A stretch of 64,000 bases of DNA, from the NCBI RefSeq assembly GCF_001578185.1, contig NZ_CP011008.1, positions 2,446,001 through 2,510,000 of the forward strand, written 5' to 3'. Positions 42,924 to 52,835 of the stretch are shown here, one piece after another (position 1 is the stretch's first letter; each line of letters opens with the position of its first letter). The translations under genes and the position numbers were made by a program. Source of the DNA: Peribacillus simplex (GTDB taxonomy: Bacteria; Bacillota; Bacilli; Bacillales; DSM-1321). The notes beneath the pieces were generated by a model. That model did no database searches. It was not told the DNA's origin and saw only the letters and a list, made by a program, of their open reading frames with translations.

Positions 42924-43133
42924 AATATCCTCCTGTTTTTAATACTAGTGTGCCTAAAAATGGCGGTTTTCAATATATGTCTTTGGTATTTTTATAAATT
43001 TCATCTTTAAAAAATTTCAACATATACCTCGCTAGAATATATAAATTATATCATCATCCTTAAATAGATTTAACAAAATAATGAGTAGGTAAAGGGGAAG
43101 TAAAATAAAAGGAATAGCTTAGTGCTATTCCTT

Positions 43134-43466
43134 TCATAAAGCGGCTAATTTTATGCATTCTTCTGCGCATCTAAAGCATGCCTCAGCACATTTTTGACAA
43201 TGTTCATGATCGTGATTTTTACATTCGTTCCCGCAGTTTTCACAGATCTTGGCACAAACTTCAGCCAACTCTGAAATAAACGGTGTACCTCTTCCTATCG
43301 CCTGTTCTAAATAAGAGCAAAAATCCGCACATTCCCGATCCAAGCGAATGCACTCCACCATCATGTTTACTTGATCTTCTTTTAAGCATGCGTCGTAACA
43401 ATGATTACACGCAGTCATACAATCATTTAAAGTTTGGATAACAGATGAATAATTCTCATGTGACAT
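43134..43466 (-). CDS. Four-helix-bundle copper-binding protein (Csp-like, DUF326)
   Basis: 110 residues with 16 Cys in repeated C-x-x-C and C-x-x-x-C spacings (CMTACNHCYDACL, CIRLDRECADFCSYL, CAKICENCGNECK, CQKCAEACFRCAEECI), plus His residues. This is the Csp/DUF326 four-helix bundle, which stores many Cu(I) ions in its Cys-lined core. There is no signal peptide, so it is of the cytosolic Csp3 type. ATG 43466 after AGGAGGAG is preferred over an upstream TTG. Confidence 0.9.
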   Translation of the reverse strand: MSHENYSSVIQTLNDCMTACNHCYDACLKEDQVNMMVECIRLDRECADFCSYLEQAIGRGTPFISELAEVCAKICENCGNECKNHDHEHCQKCAEACFRCAEECIKLAAL

Positions 43467-43638
43467 GAACAAATCTCCTCCTGAATATGGTCTCTCCCTT
43501 ACTATTATCCTTTATACTATCCTTTAAACTTCTTTTAGGTTAAGGTGAATAGCTCTATAAAACTGACCGGACACGTGAAAGGCTTTAGGGAATTAATGAA
43601 AGGGGCAGTGCATAAATTTAAATGAAAGGAGTGGATAT

Positions 43639-44010
43639 ATGAAAATGTTTATTAAATTAAGTGTGGCCAGTGTCTCCGGAGCCGTCGTGTATTTGATATA
43701 TAATGTCAACCAGACGCTGCGTAAAGGAATGGGAACGCTCGAAGAAACAAATAAGACACTGGAAGAGGTAAGAAATGCGGTACATGGATTGACGCAAGAG
43801 TCCAAACAATTGATCCACTCTGCCAATCAAATTACAGCGGATGTAAAAGGGAAGATGGAAAATGTCGATCCATTGCTAGAATCAGCTCAAGATGTTGGGG
43901 AAATGATTCATAATGTAACCAATTCCATGAAAGAAGCCAGTTTGGAAGGCCGCCCTAAGGATTTATCCACTCGAACTGAAGCTGAGGGGGTTCAAATAAT
44001 AATCAAATAG
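43639..44010 (+). CDS. DUF948-family membrane protein (first of a tandem pair)
   Basis: 123 residues. An N-terminal transmembrane helix and a long amphipathic region (LEETNKTLEEVRNAVHGLTQESKQLIHSANQIT, then QDVGEMIHNVTNSMKEAS) identify DUF948, general-stress-type membrane proteins of bacilli (YtxG-like). It is half identical to the gene at 44107-44472, evidently a tandem duplication. The last 20 residues differ and may be frayed. AAAGGAG precedes the start. Confidence 0.8.
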   Translation: MKMFIKLSVASVSGAVVYLIYNVNQTLRKGMGTLEETNKTLEEVRNAVHGLTQESKQLIHSANQITADVKGKMENVDPLLESAQDVGEMIHNVTNSMKEASLEGRPKDLSTRTEAEGVQIIIK

Positions 44011-44106
44011 TATCATCATTTATCACTAAAAAACAGGCACCCCGGGATTCACTAACCTATTTAAAGTAATCGTTTCTACTATTTAATATAGAGGGGGAGC
44101 TTTATC

Positions 44107-44472
44107 TTGATAATTCAATATAGTGTGGCTGCGATCGCTTTAGCCTTCATTTGGTTGGTCGTATTTTTAATTAGTACTCTTCAAAAGGGAATGGTCACGA
44201 TAGGAGAAGCCAATCAAACATTGGTTGAGGTGAGAAATGCCATCCACGATTTGTCCGGCGAATCGAAACAACTATTGCAAACTGCAAATGAAATCACCGA
44301 CGATGTAAAAACTAAAATAAAAACGGTTGAACCATTATTGGATTCTGCTCAAGATGTTGGTGAAGCGATACATTCAGTTACAGACTCTGTTAAAAAAGCC
44401 ACTAACGGCTTCCGGACAGAGTTTTCCCAGAAAAAAATCAATGCTATCAAACCCAAAAGCCAATTTAGATAA
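44107..44472 (+). CDS. DUF948-family membrane protein (second copy)
   Basis: 121 residues; the same plan as its neighbour: an N-terminal transmembrane helix, then TLVEVRNAIHDLSGESKQLLQTANEIT and LDSAQDVGEAIHSVTDSVKKAT. TTG start after GGGGGAG. The basic C-terminus (KKINAIKPKSQFR) is more typical of the family than that of the first copy. A terminator follows at 44494-44526. Confidence 0.8.
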   Translation: MIIQYSVAAIALAFIWLVVFLISTLQKGMVTIGEANQTLVEVRNAIHDLSGESKQLLQTANEITDDVKTKIKTVEPLLDSAQDVGEAIHSVTDSVKKATNGFRTEFSQKKINAIKPKSQFR

Positions 44473-44493
44473 TAAGATCATAATAAAAAGATG

Positions 44494-44526
44494 AAAGACA
44501 CTGCCGGGTAAGGAAGTGTCTTTTTT
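44494..44526 (+). terminator. Intrinsic terminator
   Basis: AAGACACT / AAGTGTCTTTTTT. Confidence 0.8.
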
Positions 44527-44681
44527 GATGGTATGTATAATTATAGCCGTACTCATAGGATTAATCTGGATACCGCCGTTATTATCTATTAGACCCATTT
44601 CTCTCATACAGATCTCTTTACACCCTGTATGAGAATATGGAATAAACCTAAATTTTTTTTGTATGGATTTAAAACAAGCTA

Positions 44682-44873
44682 TTATTTTTCGGTCTTGTCA
44701 CCTGTAGACTGGCCGGAAGATTTTGATTCATTAGAATGTTTGACGCCTTTACTTACATATGGTTTTGCGCTTTTTTTCTTGTTGGCACCAGTTTTCCAAC
44801 GATTCCAGCCCTTCTTGCCCGTACCTGTTCCTGTACCTTTACCCGTACCACTCTTAGCCTTAGCTTTACTCAT
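44682..44873 (-). CDS. DUF3934-type small basic protein
   Basis: 63 residues. SKAKAKSGTGKGTGTGTGKKGWNRWKTGANKKKSAKPYVSKG is the Gly/Thr/Lys repeat plus GWNRW motif of DUF3934, small bacillus proteins of unknown role. The extreme Lys content suggests nucleic-acid or spore-core association, which is only inference. An overlapping plus-strand ORF is its low-complexity shadow. Confidence 0.75.
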   Translation of the reverse strand: MSKAKAKSGTGKGTGTGTGKKGWNRWKTGANKKKSAKPYVSKGVKHSNESKSSGQSTGDKTEK

Positions 44874-45129
44874 GAAATCACTCCATTACTATTGTATGGT
44901 TATATTAAACCATTTTACTTGATTATTACCCAAGTATGTTGAAATATACAGTAACCACGGTGATATGTACAGGGAAAGGCTCAATATTTTTATCAGAATC
45001 TTTATAAACCAATAAAAGCAAGGATTTTTGCTGGATAGAACTTGCTTATTCCCACCTATTATTCCAATTATTTGCTGTGTTTCCTCAAAAATAAACTGAG
45101 TGGAGCAGAATGGATGGACCTGATTTTAG

Positions 45130-46461
45130 TCATTTTATCGATATGGACCTGGATTTCATCAAAAAGATACTTATTCCAATTTTTTTGCAAATGGTCAAGT
45201 AGTGCATGAAAGTTAATAATACAGCGCCCGTATTCATTCCTAAAATGATGCCTCCCATATTAAGTGAAGCTTGGGACCCTAGGATATACATCATTAAAAA
45301 TGCAACGATATGGGACCAGACTGTATGGATGAAAGCATCTTTCACTAAGCCCAGGCCGATGAGATAGGCTTGCATTGGAATGACAAAAAAATGAAAAAGG
45401 AAATAGGGACATAATAATTTTAAATAGTATGAGGCAGATGTTGAGGAAAAAAAGAGAGAGGTCAAGGGTTCCGCAAAGAAATAAATGAAGAACACAGCTG
45501 GAACCCCATACAATACAGTAAAAGACATCGATTTTTGCAATAAAACCCTCAATTTTTCCTTATCCTGTTTCTTGTGCGCATTCGAAACATTCGGTATGAG
45601 CATGATCATTAAGGAATGTGCGATAAAGGCTGGAAAGAAGCCGATGGTCATCGCTACTCCAGTGAGCATCCCAAAATGCTCTGTAGCCACAACCGCACCG
45701 AATCCTGCTGAGAGAAGGGCAGTATGGATCAAAAAAGGTTGCATGGCATTAGTTATGGCATGAAAGATCCTTAATCCCATAGTGGGCAGCGAAACCGCCA
45801 ATAACTTTTGTCGTGCATGTTTACCGGTTGTTCGCGAGTTTGTACCGCGTTTCATGATTCGCATTTGAAGGATCAAAAGGTTTATCAAGTATAGAAAAAC
45901 GAGGAACTCACTGCCAATCAATACAAAAAAGGCCATCAACAATGATTTTTCTTGGTTAAAATGAAATAAGTTAAAGATGAGGAAAAGCAAACCAAATTGA
46001 ATGATATCTTTCAAAAAGTTGGAAAAGGCAATCTTCCCCATTTGCTGGACACCCATGAAATACCCTCTTGCAATCGACGAGAATGCAACTATTGGGATTA
46101 AAGTGATGAGCAGCCATTTAATATAAGGATGATATCTGTCCATTATGGATGAGAAGGACAGTATGAAAGGCATGACTACACACATGACCAACACGATGAC
46201 TGCAGCCATTTTAAGAGCATGGATGACTAGATTATAATGCAATGTCTGTTTATTTTCAGCAACGAATTTTGAAATGGAAATATGTAATTCAAGGCTGGCA
46301 ATCACATATATCAAAAAGAAAATTGGCAATATGGACATATAAAGCCCCATGCCCTCTTCCTGTAATTCCCTGGCTAGGATCATGTTTACTAAAAATTCAA
46401 TACATTCACCAAAAAACGCTGCGACAATCAAAATGAGCGTTCCCTTATAAAAAGACTTCAT
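45130..46461 (-). CDS. SpoVB-like polysaccharide flippase (MOP superfamily)
   Basis: 443 residues, about 12-14 transmembrane helices. The N-terminus FYKGTLILIVAAFFGECIEFLVNMILARELQEEGMGLY and the central LLAVSLPTMGLRIFHAITNAMQPFLI are typical of SpoVB/MurJ-related lipid-linked oligosaccharide flippases in spore formers. It may act in peptidoglycan or cortex precursor translocation, or be a divergent paralogue. Length is somewhat short of SpoVB (about 518). Monocistronic. Confidence 0.8.
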   Translation of the reverse strand: MKSFYKGTLILIVAAFFGECIEFLVNMILARELQEEGMGLYMSILPIFFLIYVIASLELHISISKFVAENKQTLHYNLVIHALKMAAVIVLVMCVVMPFILSFSSIMDRYHPYIKWLLITLIPIVAFSSIARGYFMGVQQMGKIAFSNFLKDIIQFGLLFLIFNLFHFNQEKSLLMAFFVLIGSEFLVFLYLINLLILQMRIMKRGTNSRTTGKHARQKLLAVSLPTMGLRIFHAITNAMQPFLIHTALLSAGFGAVVATEHFGMLTGVAMTIGFFPAFIAHSLMIMLIPNVSNAHKKQDKEKLRVLLQKSMSFTVLYGVPAVFFIYFFAEPLTSLFFSSTSASYYLKLLCPYFLFHFFVIPMQAYLIGLGLVKDAFIHTVWSHIVAFLMMYILGSQASLNMGGIILGMNTGAVLLTFMHYLTICKKIGISIFLMKSRSISIK

Positions 46462-46863
46462 GTTGGACCACTCCTAACAAGGTGTTTGTATAAAGATATG
46501 AGACATGCCTTGGAATATTCATACGGAGCTCCACAAAACGTTGATACATAATGCGGCTATGGCTATGGGGAATACTAATTAATCTGTTGGAAGATAAAAA
46601 ATTAAATCAGGTAAGGGTGGGAAAGTGGAAGAAATCGATTGGTTACATGTAATTTAGAAATTTTCACCCAGCCCTTAAGCATCAAAAGGGTTCATTCAAG
46701 TAATGGTTTGCATTTATTTCATTCTTCTGATCAGGGGTTTTTGGTTTGCCAGGTTCCCTTTGGCAAAAATATCGATGAATTATGAAACAATAGTCGGAGC
46801 CCTGATTTTCACTTTGTAATTCATGCTTTATTTTGCTATCCTTTAGCAGAGGGGATGATCAAT
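46462..46863. other. Gene-free stretch
   Basis: 400 bp between divergent genes; promoters for both must lie here, but no clear consensus stands out and no repeat is seen. Confidence 0.35.
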
Positions 46864-47130
46864 ATGAAATTCACATCTATTAGTCAATCAAATATAGATG
46901 AATTGTGCATTGCGTTTGAAAGTTGTCTTACGAAACATGACATTACATTTAAATATGTAGATATGAGGGAAGATAACGGAATCTTATCGTTTATTTTTTG
47001 TAATGACCCGGATAAGGCTAGGTCAGTCGAATTGGAAAGTGAACGCTTCATTGGATTAGATACTGATTACATAGCCAAGGAAATTTTAGTGCCAATCTTG
47101 CCTAGATTAAAAGAATATGCACAAAAATAA
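46864..47130 (+). CDS. Hypothetical protein, 88 aa
   Basis: Small soluble alpha/beta protein (MKFTSISQSNIDELCIAFES..KYVDMREDNGILSFIFCNDPDKARSVELESERF..ILVPILPRLKEY). The family is not recognised. ATG 46864 lies 9 nt after GAGGGG; ATG 46855 overlaps that site. A terminator begins at the stop codon. Confidence 0.6.
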   Translation: MKFTSISQSNIDELCIAFESCLTKHDITFKYVDMREDNGILSFIFCNDPDKARSVELESERFIGLDTDYIAKEILVPILPRLKEYAQK

Positions 47131-47156
47131 AATCATCGATTAAGATGATTTTTTTT
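47130..47156 (+). terminator. Intrinsic terminator
   Basis: AAATCATC / GATGATTTTTTTT overlapping the end of the preceding gene. Confidence 0.85.
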
Positions 47157-47272
47157 GTGATACTTGTTAAATGTCATGAGATTTACTTTATCTATATTTC
47201 TAAACCTTTAATATAGCTTAATTATCCAGGAGGCAAACTGAAATGTAACTTCCAATTAATTGTGGTTAAGTA

Positions 47273-47313
47273 TAAAAAATACCCTGGGTATGAAATCATC
47301 CAGGGTATTTTTT
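47273..47313. terminator. Bidirectional terminator
   Basis: TACCCTGG / CCAGGGTA with A-run before and T-run after; serves rocE on the minus strand. Confidence 0.8.
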
Positions 47314-47382
47314 ATACTTATTTTATCGGAATCAAGATCGCTTTCCATCGCTATACTCTTTTCCACAGCCATCCGGATAAGA

Positions 47383-48819
47383 TTAAATGACCATCTTTTT
47401 ACCGGCATTTAATTGAACTTCCTGCTTAGGAGTTTCTGCTTTCTTGTTTTGCTTTACCTTAAAGTGATAAACCGCATAACAACCAATGAAGAATGTTCCC
47501 CCGCAATAAAGGGCCATTCGCTGCTCGGGAACAAACGCAAGACTGATCATGACGATGCAGTTTGCTATCAAGGCAAGAATGGGGATGACTGGGTATAGCG
47601 GTACTTTGAATTTCAGATTTTCTACCTTTCCGCCTTGGCGGATATATGATCTTCTAAAAGCAAGAAGGCAAGCCGCTATGGCGATCCACCCAATTTGTGC
47701 TCCTAATCCTGCAAGGGAGAGGAGAAAGACAAATACTGTTTTTGCTGCAACTACACTTGAAAGTAAAGACAAACCGGCAACTGCCAGAGTGATAAGTAAG
47801 GCATTAAGCGGAATCCCTCGCTTATTTACCATACCGAGCTTCGGACTTGCCATTCCTTCCCTGGAGAGCGAGTAGAGCATACGAGTCGCAGCGTATAGGC
47901 CGGAGTTCGCAACTGACAATAGTGCTGTAAGAATGATGAAGTTCATGATATCAGCGGCATACGGAACTCCGATACTATCTAGAACAACAACGAATGGACT
48001 TTCAACGATTCCGGCTTTTTCCCTGGGAATCATCGCTGAGAGTACAGAAACAGAAAGAACAAAGAAGAAAAGGGTACGCCAAACTGTTTGTTTGATCGAT
48101 TTAGGTATGACCTTTTCTGGATTTTCACTTTCTCCCGCGGCAATTCCGATTAGCTCTGTGCCCTGGAAGGAAAAGTTCACTGTAATCATTGTGATAAGCA
48201 GGGCCGATATCCCATTGGGGAAGAGGCCTTCACTGAAAAAGTTGGAGAAAAATGGAGCTTCTTGTCCACCTTTCATATCAATGATGCCAAACATAGCAGC
48301 ACCGCCAACGATGATGAACAGAATGATGGCTAATACTTTTATGCTGGAAAAAACAAATTCCGATTCTCCAAATGCCTTTGCTGATAAGGCGTTTAGTAAA
48401 AATATGAGAAAAGCAAAGATTGCACACCACATCCAAACGGGTGATCCAGGAAACCATCTTTGCATAAGCTGTCCTGCTGCCAAAAACTCTAAAGCAACTG
48501 TAACGGCCCAACCTAACCAGTAAAGCCATCCGATGGCAAACCCGGTTCCAGGACCGATGAACTTAGTCGCATATGTCTGAAATGATCCAGAAACAGGCAT
48601 GGCAACCGAGAGTTCACCTAGACAAAGCATCGTTAAATACATGATGAAGCCGCCAACTATGTAAGAGAGGATAGCACCGATGGCCCCTGCTTCATGAATG
48701 GTATAGCCTGAACCAAGGAAAAAGCCGGTACCAATACATCCCCCTATTGAAATCATAAATAAATGTCTAGCTTTCATGCTCCGTTTTAATTCATTTGGTT
48801 GATTATCTGCTGTTTTCAT
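47383..48819 (-). CDS. rocE: Arginine/ornithine-type amino acid permease
   Basis: 478 residues, twelve transmembrane helices, APC superfamily (AAT type). The start MKARHLFMISIGGCIGTGFFLGSGYTI and FQGTELIGIAAGESENPEKVIPKSIKQTVWR are very close to B. subtilis RocE as I know it, an arginine/ornithine importer induced by arginine. The neighbour upstream on the same strand is arginase (rocF), which supports the role. A perfect cre site lies 25 bp upstream of the start, suggesting CcpA repression. Confidence 0.9.
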   Translation of the reverse strand: MKTADNQPNELKRSMKARHLFMISIGGCIGTGFFLGSGYTIHEAGAIGAILSYIVGGFIMYLTMLCLGELSVAMPVSGSFQTYATKFIGPGTGFAIGWLYWLGWAVTVALEFLAAGQLMQRWFPGSPVWMWCAIFAFLIFLLNALSAKAFGESEFVFSSIKVLAIILFIIVGGAAMFGIIDMKGGQEAPFFSNFFSEGLFPNGISALLITMITVNFSFQGTELIGIAAGESENPEKVIPKSIKQTVWRTLFFFVLSVSVLSAMIPREKAGIVESPFVVVLDSIGVPYAADIMNFIILTALLSVANSGLYAATRMLYSLSREGMASPKLGMVNKRGIPLNALLITLAVAGLSLLSSVVAAKTVFVFLLSLAGLGAQIGWIAIAACLLAFRRSYIRQGGKVENLKFKVPLYPVIPILALIANCIVMISLAFVPEQRMALYCGGTFFIGCYAVYHFKVKQNKKAETPKQEVQLNAGKKMVI

Positions 48820-48843
48820 TGAAAGACTCCTTTACCTGATGGG

Positions 48844-48857
48844 TGCAAACGGTTTCA
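48844..48857. promoter_or_regulatory. cre site (CcpA operator) before rocE
   Basis: TGCAAACGGTTTCA matches TGNAANCGNWNNCA at every defined position and sits between promoter region and start codon. Confidence 0.7.
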
Positions 48858-49196
48858 TTTATGTTGGGACGTTATTAGGGAATTTGTGTTCAATCACAAG
48901 TCTAAAAGCTTCGATTTTGAATCTTAGGAGATGTAGAATTCCCTCGGAAAAGAGATTACTTCTGCATTTAAGAAAGATGTGACAATGAACATAGGCATCT
49001 ATGCAGAATAAATTTCGATAGCGCCGCTTAATAAAGAAAAGGAAGCCAAGCGTCAGGAAACCAGGGTGTGAATTGAACATGTCGATCATCCGCAAATGGG
49101 GAGAGAAGCACCCTGATGGGATATTTCCAATGAAGCATCCATTAGTGAACTCTCTCTATATTTCTATCAATAACTGTCATCTCAATAGAGTTCGAT
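48858..49196. other. Gene-free stretch between rocF and rocE
   Basis: 338 bp, holding only short unsupported ORFs. No sigma-54 -24/-12 promoter of the TTGGCAC..TTGC type was found on either strand by eye, although roc genes in B. subtilis use one. A decayed coding remnant is possible. Confidence 0.35.
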
Positions 49197-50150
49197 CTAT
49201 TTTACATCTACCAGTAAACCTGAAGTGATAAGGTGGTCTTCCGCTCCATAAAGCAGTTTTTCTCCAAGCAATGAGCCCATTAATGCGACAGCAACTTCAG
49301 CCGTTTTATTATGCTCGTCCAATATTGGATTTATCTCTACAAACTCTGCAGATGTAATGATATTAGCTTCAGCTAGCATTTCCATGGCAAGATGGCTCTC
49401 ACGGTAACTAATGCCTCCCATTACAGGCGTTCCGACCCCTGGTGCATCATCTGGATCAAGACCATCAAGGTCAAGGGATAAATGTACAAGATCCGTACGT
49501 TCTTTCAGATAGGCAATCGATTCTTCCATCACTTTTGTCATACCCATTCTATCAATCTCATGCATAGTATAGACTTTAATACCTTTTTCCCTGATTAGTT
49601 CTTTCTCACCTTGATCTAAAGAACGGGCACCAATAATGACAATATTCTCTGGTTTGACTTTTGGGGAATAGCCGCCAATGTTAGTCAGTACAGGGTGACC
49701 AAGGCCTAAACTTACTGCAAGGGACATACCATGGATATTTCCTGATGGGGAAGTTTCGGCTGTGTTTAAATCGCCATGCGCATCATACCAAATTACCCCT
49801 AAATTTTCAGAATGCTTCGCTAAACCGGATAATGTGCCGATAGCTATACTGTGATCTCCCCCCAATACTAAAGGAAACCTATTTGATTGGATGACTTCAT
49901 CCACTTTTTGACTTAATTTTTCATTACCTTCAGCAACATCCTGTAGATTCTTTAAATTTGTGTCGCTATCACTTTGTGCTCTTTCTTTTATCTCTACTAT
50001 AATATCACCTTCATCACGGACAGTATAGCCAATGTTTTCAAGTCTTTCACTCAATCCTGCATATCTAATGGCACTAGGTCCCATATCCACTCCTCTTCTA
50101 GTTTGACCAAGATCCATTGGAACACCAATTATTGAAATTTCTTTCTTCAT
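49197..50150 (-). CDS. rocF: Arginase
   Basis: 317 residues, ureohydrolase fold. The manganese ligands are in GGDHSIAIG, WYDAHGDLNT and SLDLDGLDPDDAPG; the C-terminal EFVEINPILDEHNKTA substrate region is also present. It converts arginine to ornithine and urea. RBS AGGAGGAG before ATG 50150. Upstream of rocE on the same strand but separated by 380 bp, so probably a separate promoter. Together they form an arginine import and degradation pair. Confidence 0.95.
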   Translation of the reverse strand: MKKEISIIGVPMDLGQTRRGVDMGPSAIRYAGLSERLENIGYTVRDEGDIIVEIKERAQSDSDTNLKNLQDVAEGNEKLSQKVDEVIQSNRFPLVLGGDHSIAIGTLSGLAKHSENLGVIWYDAHGDLNTAETSPSGNIHGMSLAVSLGLGHPVLTNIGGYSPKVKPENIVIIGARSLDQGEKELIREKGIKVYTMHEIDRMGMTKVMEESIAYLKERTDLVHLSLDLDGLDPDDAPGVGTPVMGGISYRESHLAMEMLAEANIITSAEFVEINPILDEHNKTAEVAVALMGSLLGEKLLYGAEDHLITSGLLVDVK

Positions 50151-50612
50151 GTATAATTCTCCTCCTTCGATTTTTCTTCCCTAGTATAAGGGTAAAAGGC
50201 TAGATGACTCAACTCGACATTTTTTTGAATATTTATACGATTAAGAAAAGGGGGAAGACCTGGGTTAAAATTCCTATTTTTGAGTGGTGAAGTGTATAAA
50301 ATCATTACCGTGTAGGGTATGTGAATTAAATTAAAAAAGTGGGTTGAATACCTGTAAAATCTACACTCTGTTGATGTTTCTAATGAGAGTGGGAGCTCGC
50401 CCGATCAAAATCTCCCGTTAAGGACTCCGCTGAAAATATTGAATATTTTTATTAGGTAAATTATTCAGGAAATGGAGCAGTCGTTTATACAAATCCTGGA
50501 AGGGTTTTTCGTTTTCATATTGAATAGTATTGTTTCTGACCAAAGAACTAGGAACTGTTTGCCAAACTGAGGTTAACTGTGAGAAACGAAACATAATAAA
50601 CTATAGTCCATC
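50151..50612. other. Gene-free stretch upstream of rocF
   Basis: 460 bp with no supported ORF. It should contain the rocF promoter; no clear consensus picked. Some GC-rich pieces (GGAGCTCGCCCGATC) may be decayed repeat. Confidence 0.35.
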
Positions 50613-50879
50613 ATGTCGGCAGATTCTATGTATCTTGGATTGTTCATCCTCAGTATGGTTTTTGTACTAGTTGCAAATATCATGAAAAAACGACGATCGG
50701 AAAAATCAAAGATATTTCCGACCAAAAGAATAGGAAAGTTTGTTGGAGAAAGTGGGAACTGCAGCCCCGAATTCATATTCGATCATAAGGGTTTGCTGCC
50801 GGAAAACAAAATAGGTAAAGTAGCGGTAGGCTATGATTGCGGCTCATATCGCTTTGTTAAAAAATATGAGTGCCTTTAA
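50613..50879 (+). CDS. Possible small membrane protein, 88 aa
   Basis: One N-terminal transmembrane helix (SMYLGLFILSMVFVLVANIMKKRR) and a soluble tail with two Cys (GNCSPEF, YDCGSY). No ribosome site before ATG 50613. The tail looks protein-like (KIGKVAVGYDCGSYRFVKKYECL), so I keep it at low confidence. Confidence 0.4.
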   Translation: MSADSMYLGLFILSMVFVLVANIMKKRRSEKSKIFPTKRIGKFVGESGNCSPEFIFDHKGLLPENKIGKVAVGYDCGSYRFVKKYECL

Positions 50880-51555
50880 AATGATTGACTCCATTCCTCA
50901 TATTCCAGGGGAACACCATTGCTAATGCTATATTCTACAATCATATTTCCATGTTTAATCCATGCATCTTTTTTTAGTGCAGCGATAAATACAGTAAAGC
51001 GGTCTTCATCTGCATACTGTTTCTTACGTGAAAGGGTGATCCGAATGGTTGGGACAACGTCATAATCTTTATAGCTTGCTGGTTTATTCGGATCAATCAT
51101 CACTTTCTGCAATATCCCATATCCTTGGATATCAAAATGTCCCCCAGTTCATTTTCAATATAAGGCCTTATCTCTTTTTCAGCATCATCTTGCTATTTTT
51201 CAGATAAGAAGGTATCTTCCATTTCCCCTGTTTCATCATTAAAGTAAACTAAAAATTTAGTACCATATTTTTTATGTTTCACTTTAGTTGCATATTCAAA
51301 ATAGTTGCAATTACCCATATTATTATAGAGGACATCATATATTTCCGTTTTATCTTCAAAGTTTTTCACTAAATACCGTTCAGCTTGAATTCTAACCTTT
51401 TTTTCTTCTTCAGGATCAGCTTTCATACTCTTTGTGAATGAAAACACAAGTATTACGAAACGGCAATATTGAGTAAGAAAATAGTTAATAAAGTCAGTGA
51501 AATCTTTCTTGTTTTGCTCAAGGAACACCCTCCCGTTATCTCTGCTTATATTCAA
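50876..51555 (-). pseudogene. Small exported or membrane protein gene, broken
   Basis: The N-terminal piece (51555-51193) has AERYLVKNFEDKTEIYDVLYNNMGNCNYFEYATKVKHKKYGTKFLVYFNDETGEMEDTFLSEK, then an in-frame TAG. The reading continues as DDAEKEIRPYIENELGD and after a frameshift near 51120 as DPNKPASYKDYDVVPTIRITLSRKK..PLEYEEW to 50876. Joined, it makes about 220 residues of a bacillus protein of unknown function. At least one stop and one shift, so inactive. Confidence 0.6.
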
Positions 51556-51670
51556 TTGAATTTAAGGAGTGCCTCTTTTTAGCTGTGAAATCTAAATTAT
51601 TTGCGATTCACATATCGGGATACTTTGTTACAATATTTATATAGATAGTACCCTAAAGGGAGAGATTTAT

Positions 51671-52549
51671 TTGGAAACCTTTCAAAGAGAAATGAATCAT
51701 AACCGAGATGAATTCAGAAAGATGAGGTGGAAACAGCATCGTTCACAAGTTACAGGGTTATTCGATGCCGTTTTTTCGAAAAAAGAGATTGTTGATAAAA
51801 TGGCTATCGTTGGTGCAGGGAATTGCGATGATTTGGATATCGATTATCTAGCAGCTAAATGCAATTCCATATATTTATTCGATATTGATATGGAAAGTAT
51901 GGAAAAGGGTATAGAGAATTTGCCTGAACATACTCGAAAAAAAATTCAGCTTGTTGGAATTGATGTTACAGGCCTCGATAAAATGGATTTTGATCACCAC
52001 CTATCTTCCATGCTGGATCGTGGTGAAAAGGCAGAGGAAATTATTCAGTATGTAAAGGATGCCGAGAATCGGTTAGGTCAGCTTTCTGAAAGTATTTTTG
52101 CCAATCATTATAATGGTTTTGACGTTATAGCAACTTCCGCCATTTATACTCAACTTTTTTATAATTGGGCCAAGGAACTGCTTTCTGATTACTCAAACCA
52201 ATATCAAAATAAAGACGCAGAAGAAATAAAGAATGGACTTTTAGATCTAAGGGATGAGATAGTACGAACGTTGAATCACTCTATTTCTAAATGTATCAAG
52301 GAAAATGGATTCTATATTACATGGACTGATATCTTAAAAATCGAACCTGAGTATATGGATACCATTAATGAAGGGCTTGGTGCCATATTTGTCTTAGCTT
52401 CAAACGTGGGGTATGGGGCAGCATTGATTGGGATAAAATCTTTTATTGAAAAAGTGGGTAAAAGTGAATTATCCCTTCGGTATTGGCCATGGGATTTTAA
52501 TGCAAATAAACAGTATTTGACCATTGGAATTATAGGGAGATTGAAATGA
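51671..52549 (+). CDS. Class I SAM-dependent methyltransferase-like protein
   Basis: 292 residues. A Rossmann-type motif I, MAIVGAGNCDDLDIDYLAAKCNSIYLFDID (glycine-rich loop, then acidic residue at the end of beta2), and a later GFDVIATSAIYTQLFY strand suggest SAM binding. I do not recognise a specific family. TTG 51671 follows GGGAGAG. Monocistronic; no neighbours hint at a substrate. A metallophore-synthase-like (nicotianamine synthase) fold is an alternative that cannot be tested by eye. Confidence 0.55.
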   Translation: METFQREMNHNRDEFRKMRWKQHRSQVTGLFDAVFSKKEIVDKMAIVGAGNCDDLDIDYLAAKCNSIYLFDIDMESMEKGIENLPEHTRKKIQLVGIDVTGLDKMDFDHHLSSMLDRGEKAEEIIQYVKDAENRLGQLSESIFANHYNGFDVIATSAIYTQLFYNWAKELLSDYSNQYQNKDAEEIKNGLLDLRDEIVRTLNHSISKCIKENGFYITWTDILKIEPEYMDTINEGLGAIFVLASNVGYGAALIGIKSFIEKVGKSELSLRYWPWDFNANKQYLTIGIIGRLK

Positions 52550-52835
52550 TTGTCATACAACTGAAAAACGGAATGAAAGGGATAGGTAAGCATATCAACT
52601 GCTGTACCTATCTTTTTTTTGTTTCGTATAAGTCTCCTAAGGAATATTTTTATTCATCCATTTCTAAGGCTAGATAAATAGGGGACTTTTATCAATGAAT
52701 CATACAAAGATAAGACATAATCATATGAAAGGTGTAAAAAAACGATAAAATTTTTGACTATTTGTCTAATGAATTCACAAACTGGTGTAGATATAATGAA
52801 TCTATTAAAAACAGAATATTTCAATAAGTTAGGAT

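Noticed and set aside
48859..49095. 78-codon minus-strand ORF between rocF and rocE
   Set aside because: No ribosome site, odd composition, overlaps the region where regulatory sites are expected.
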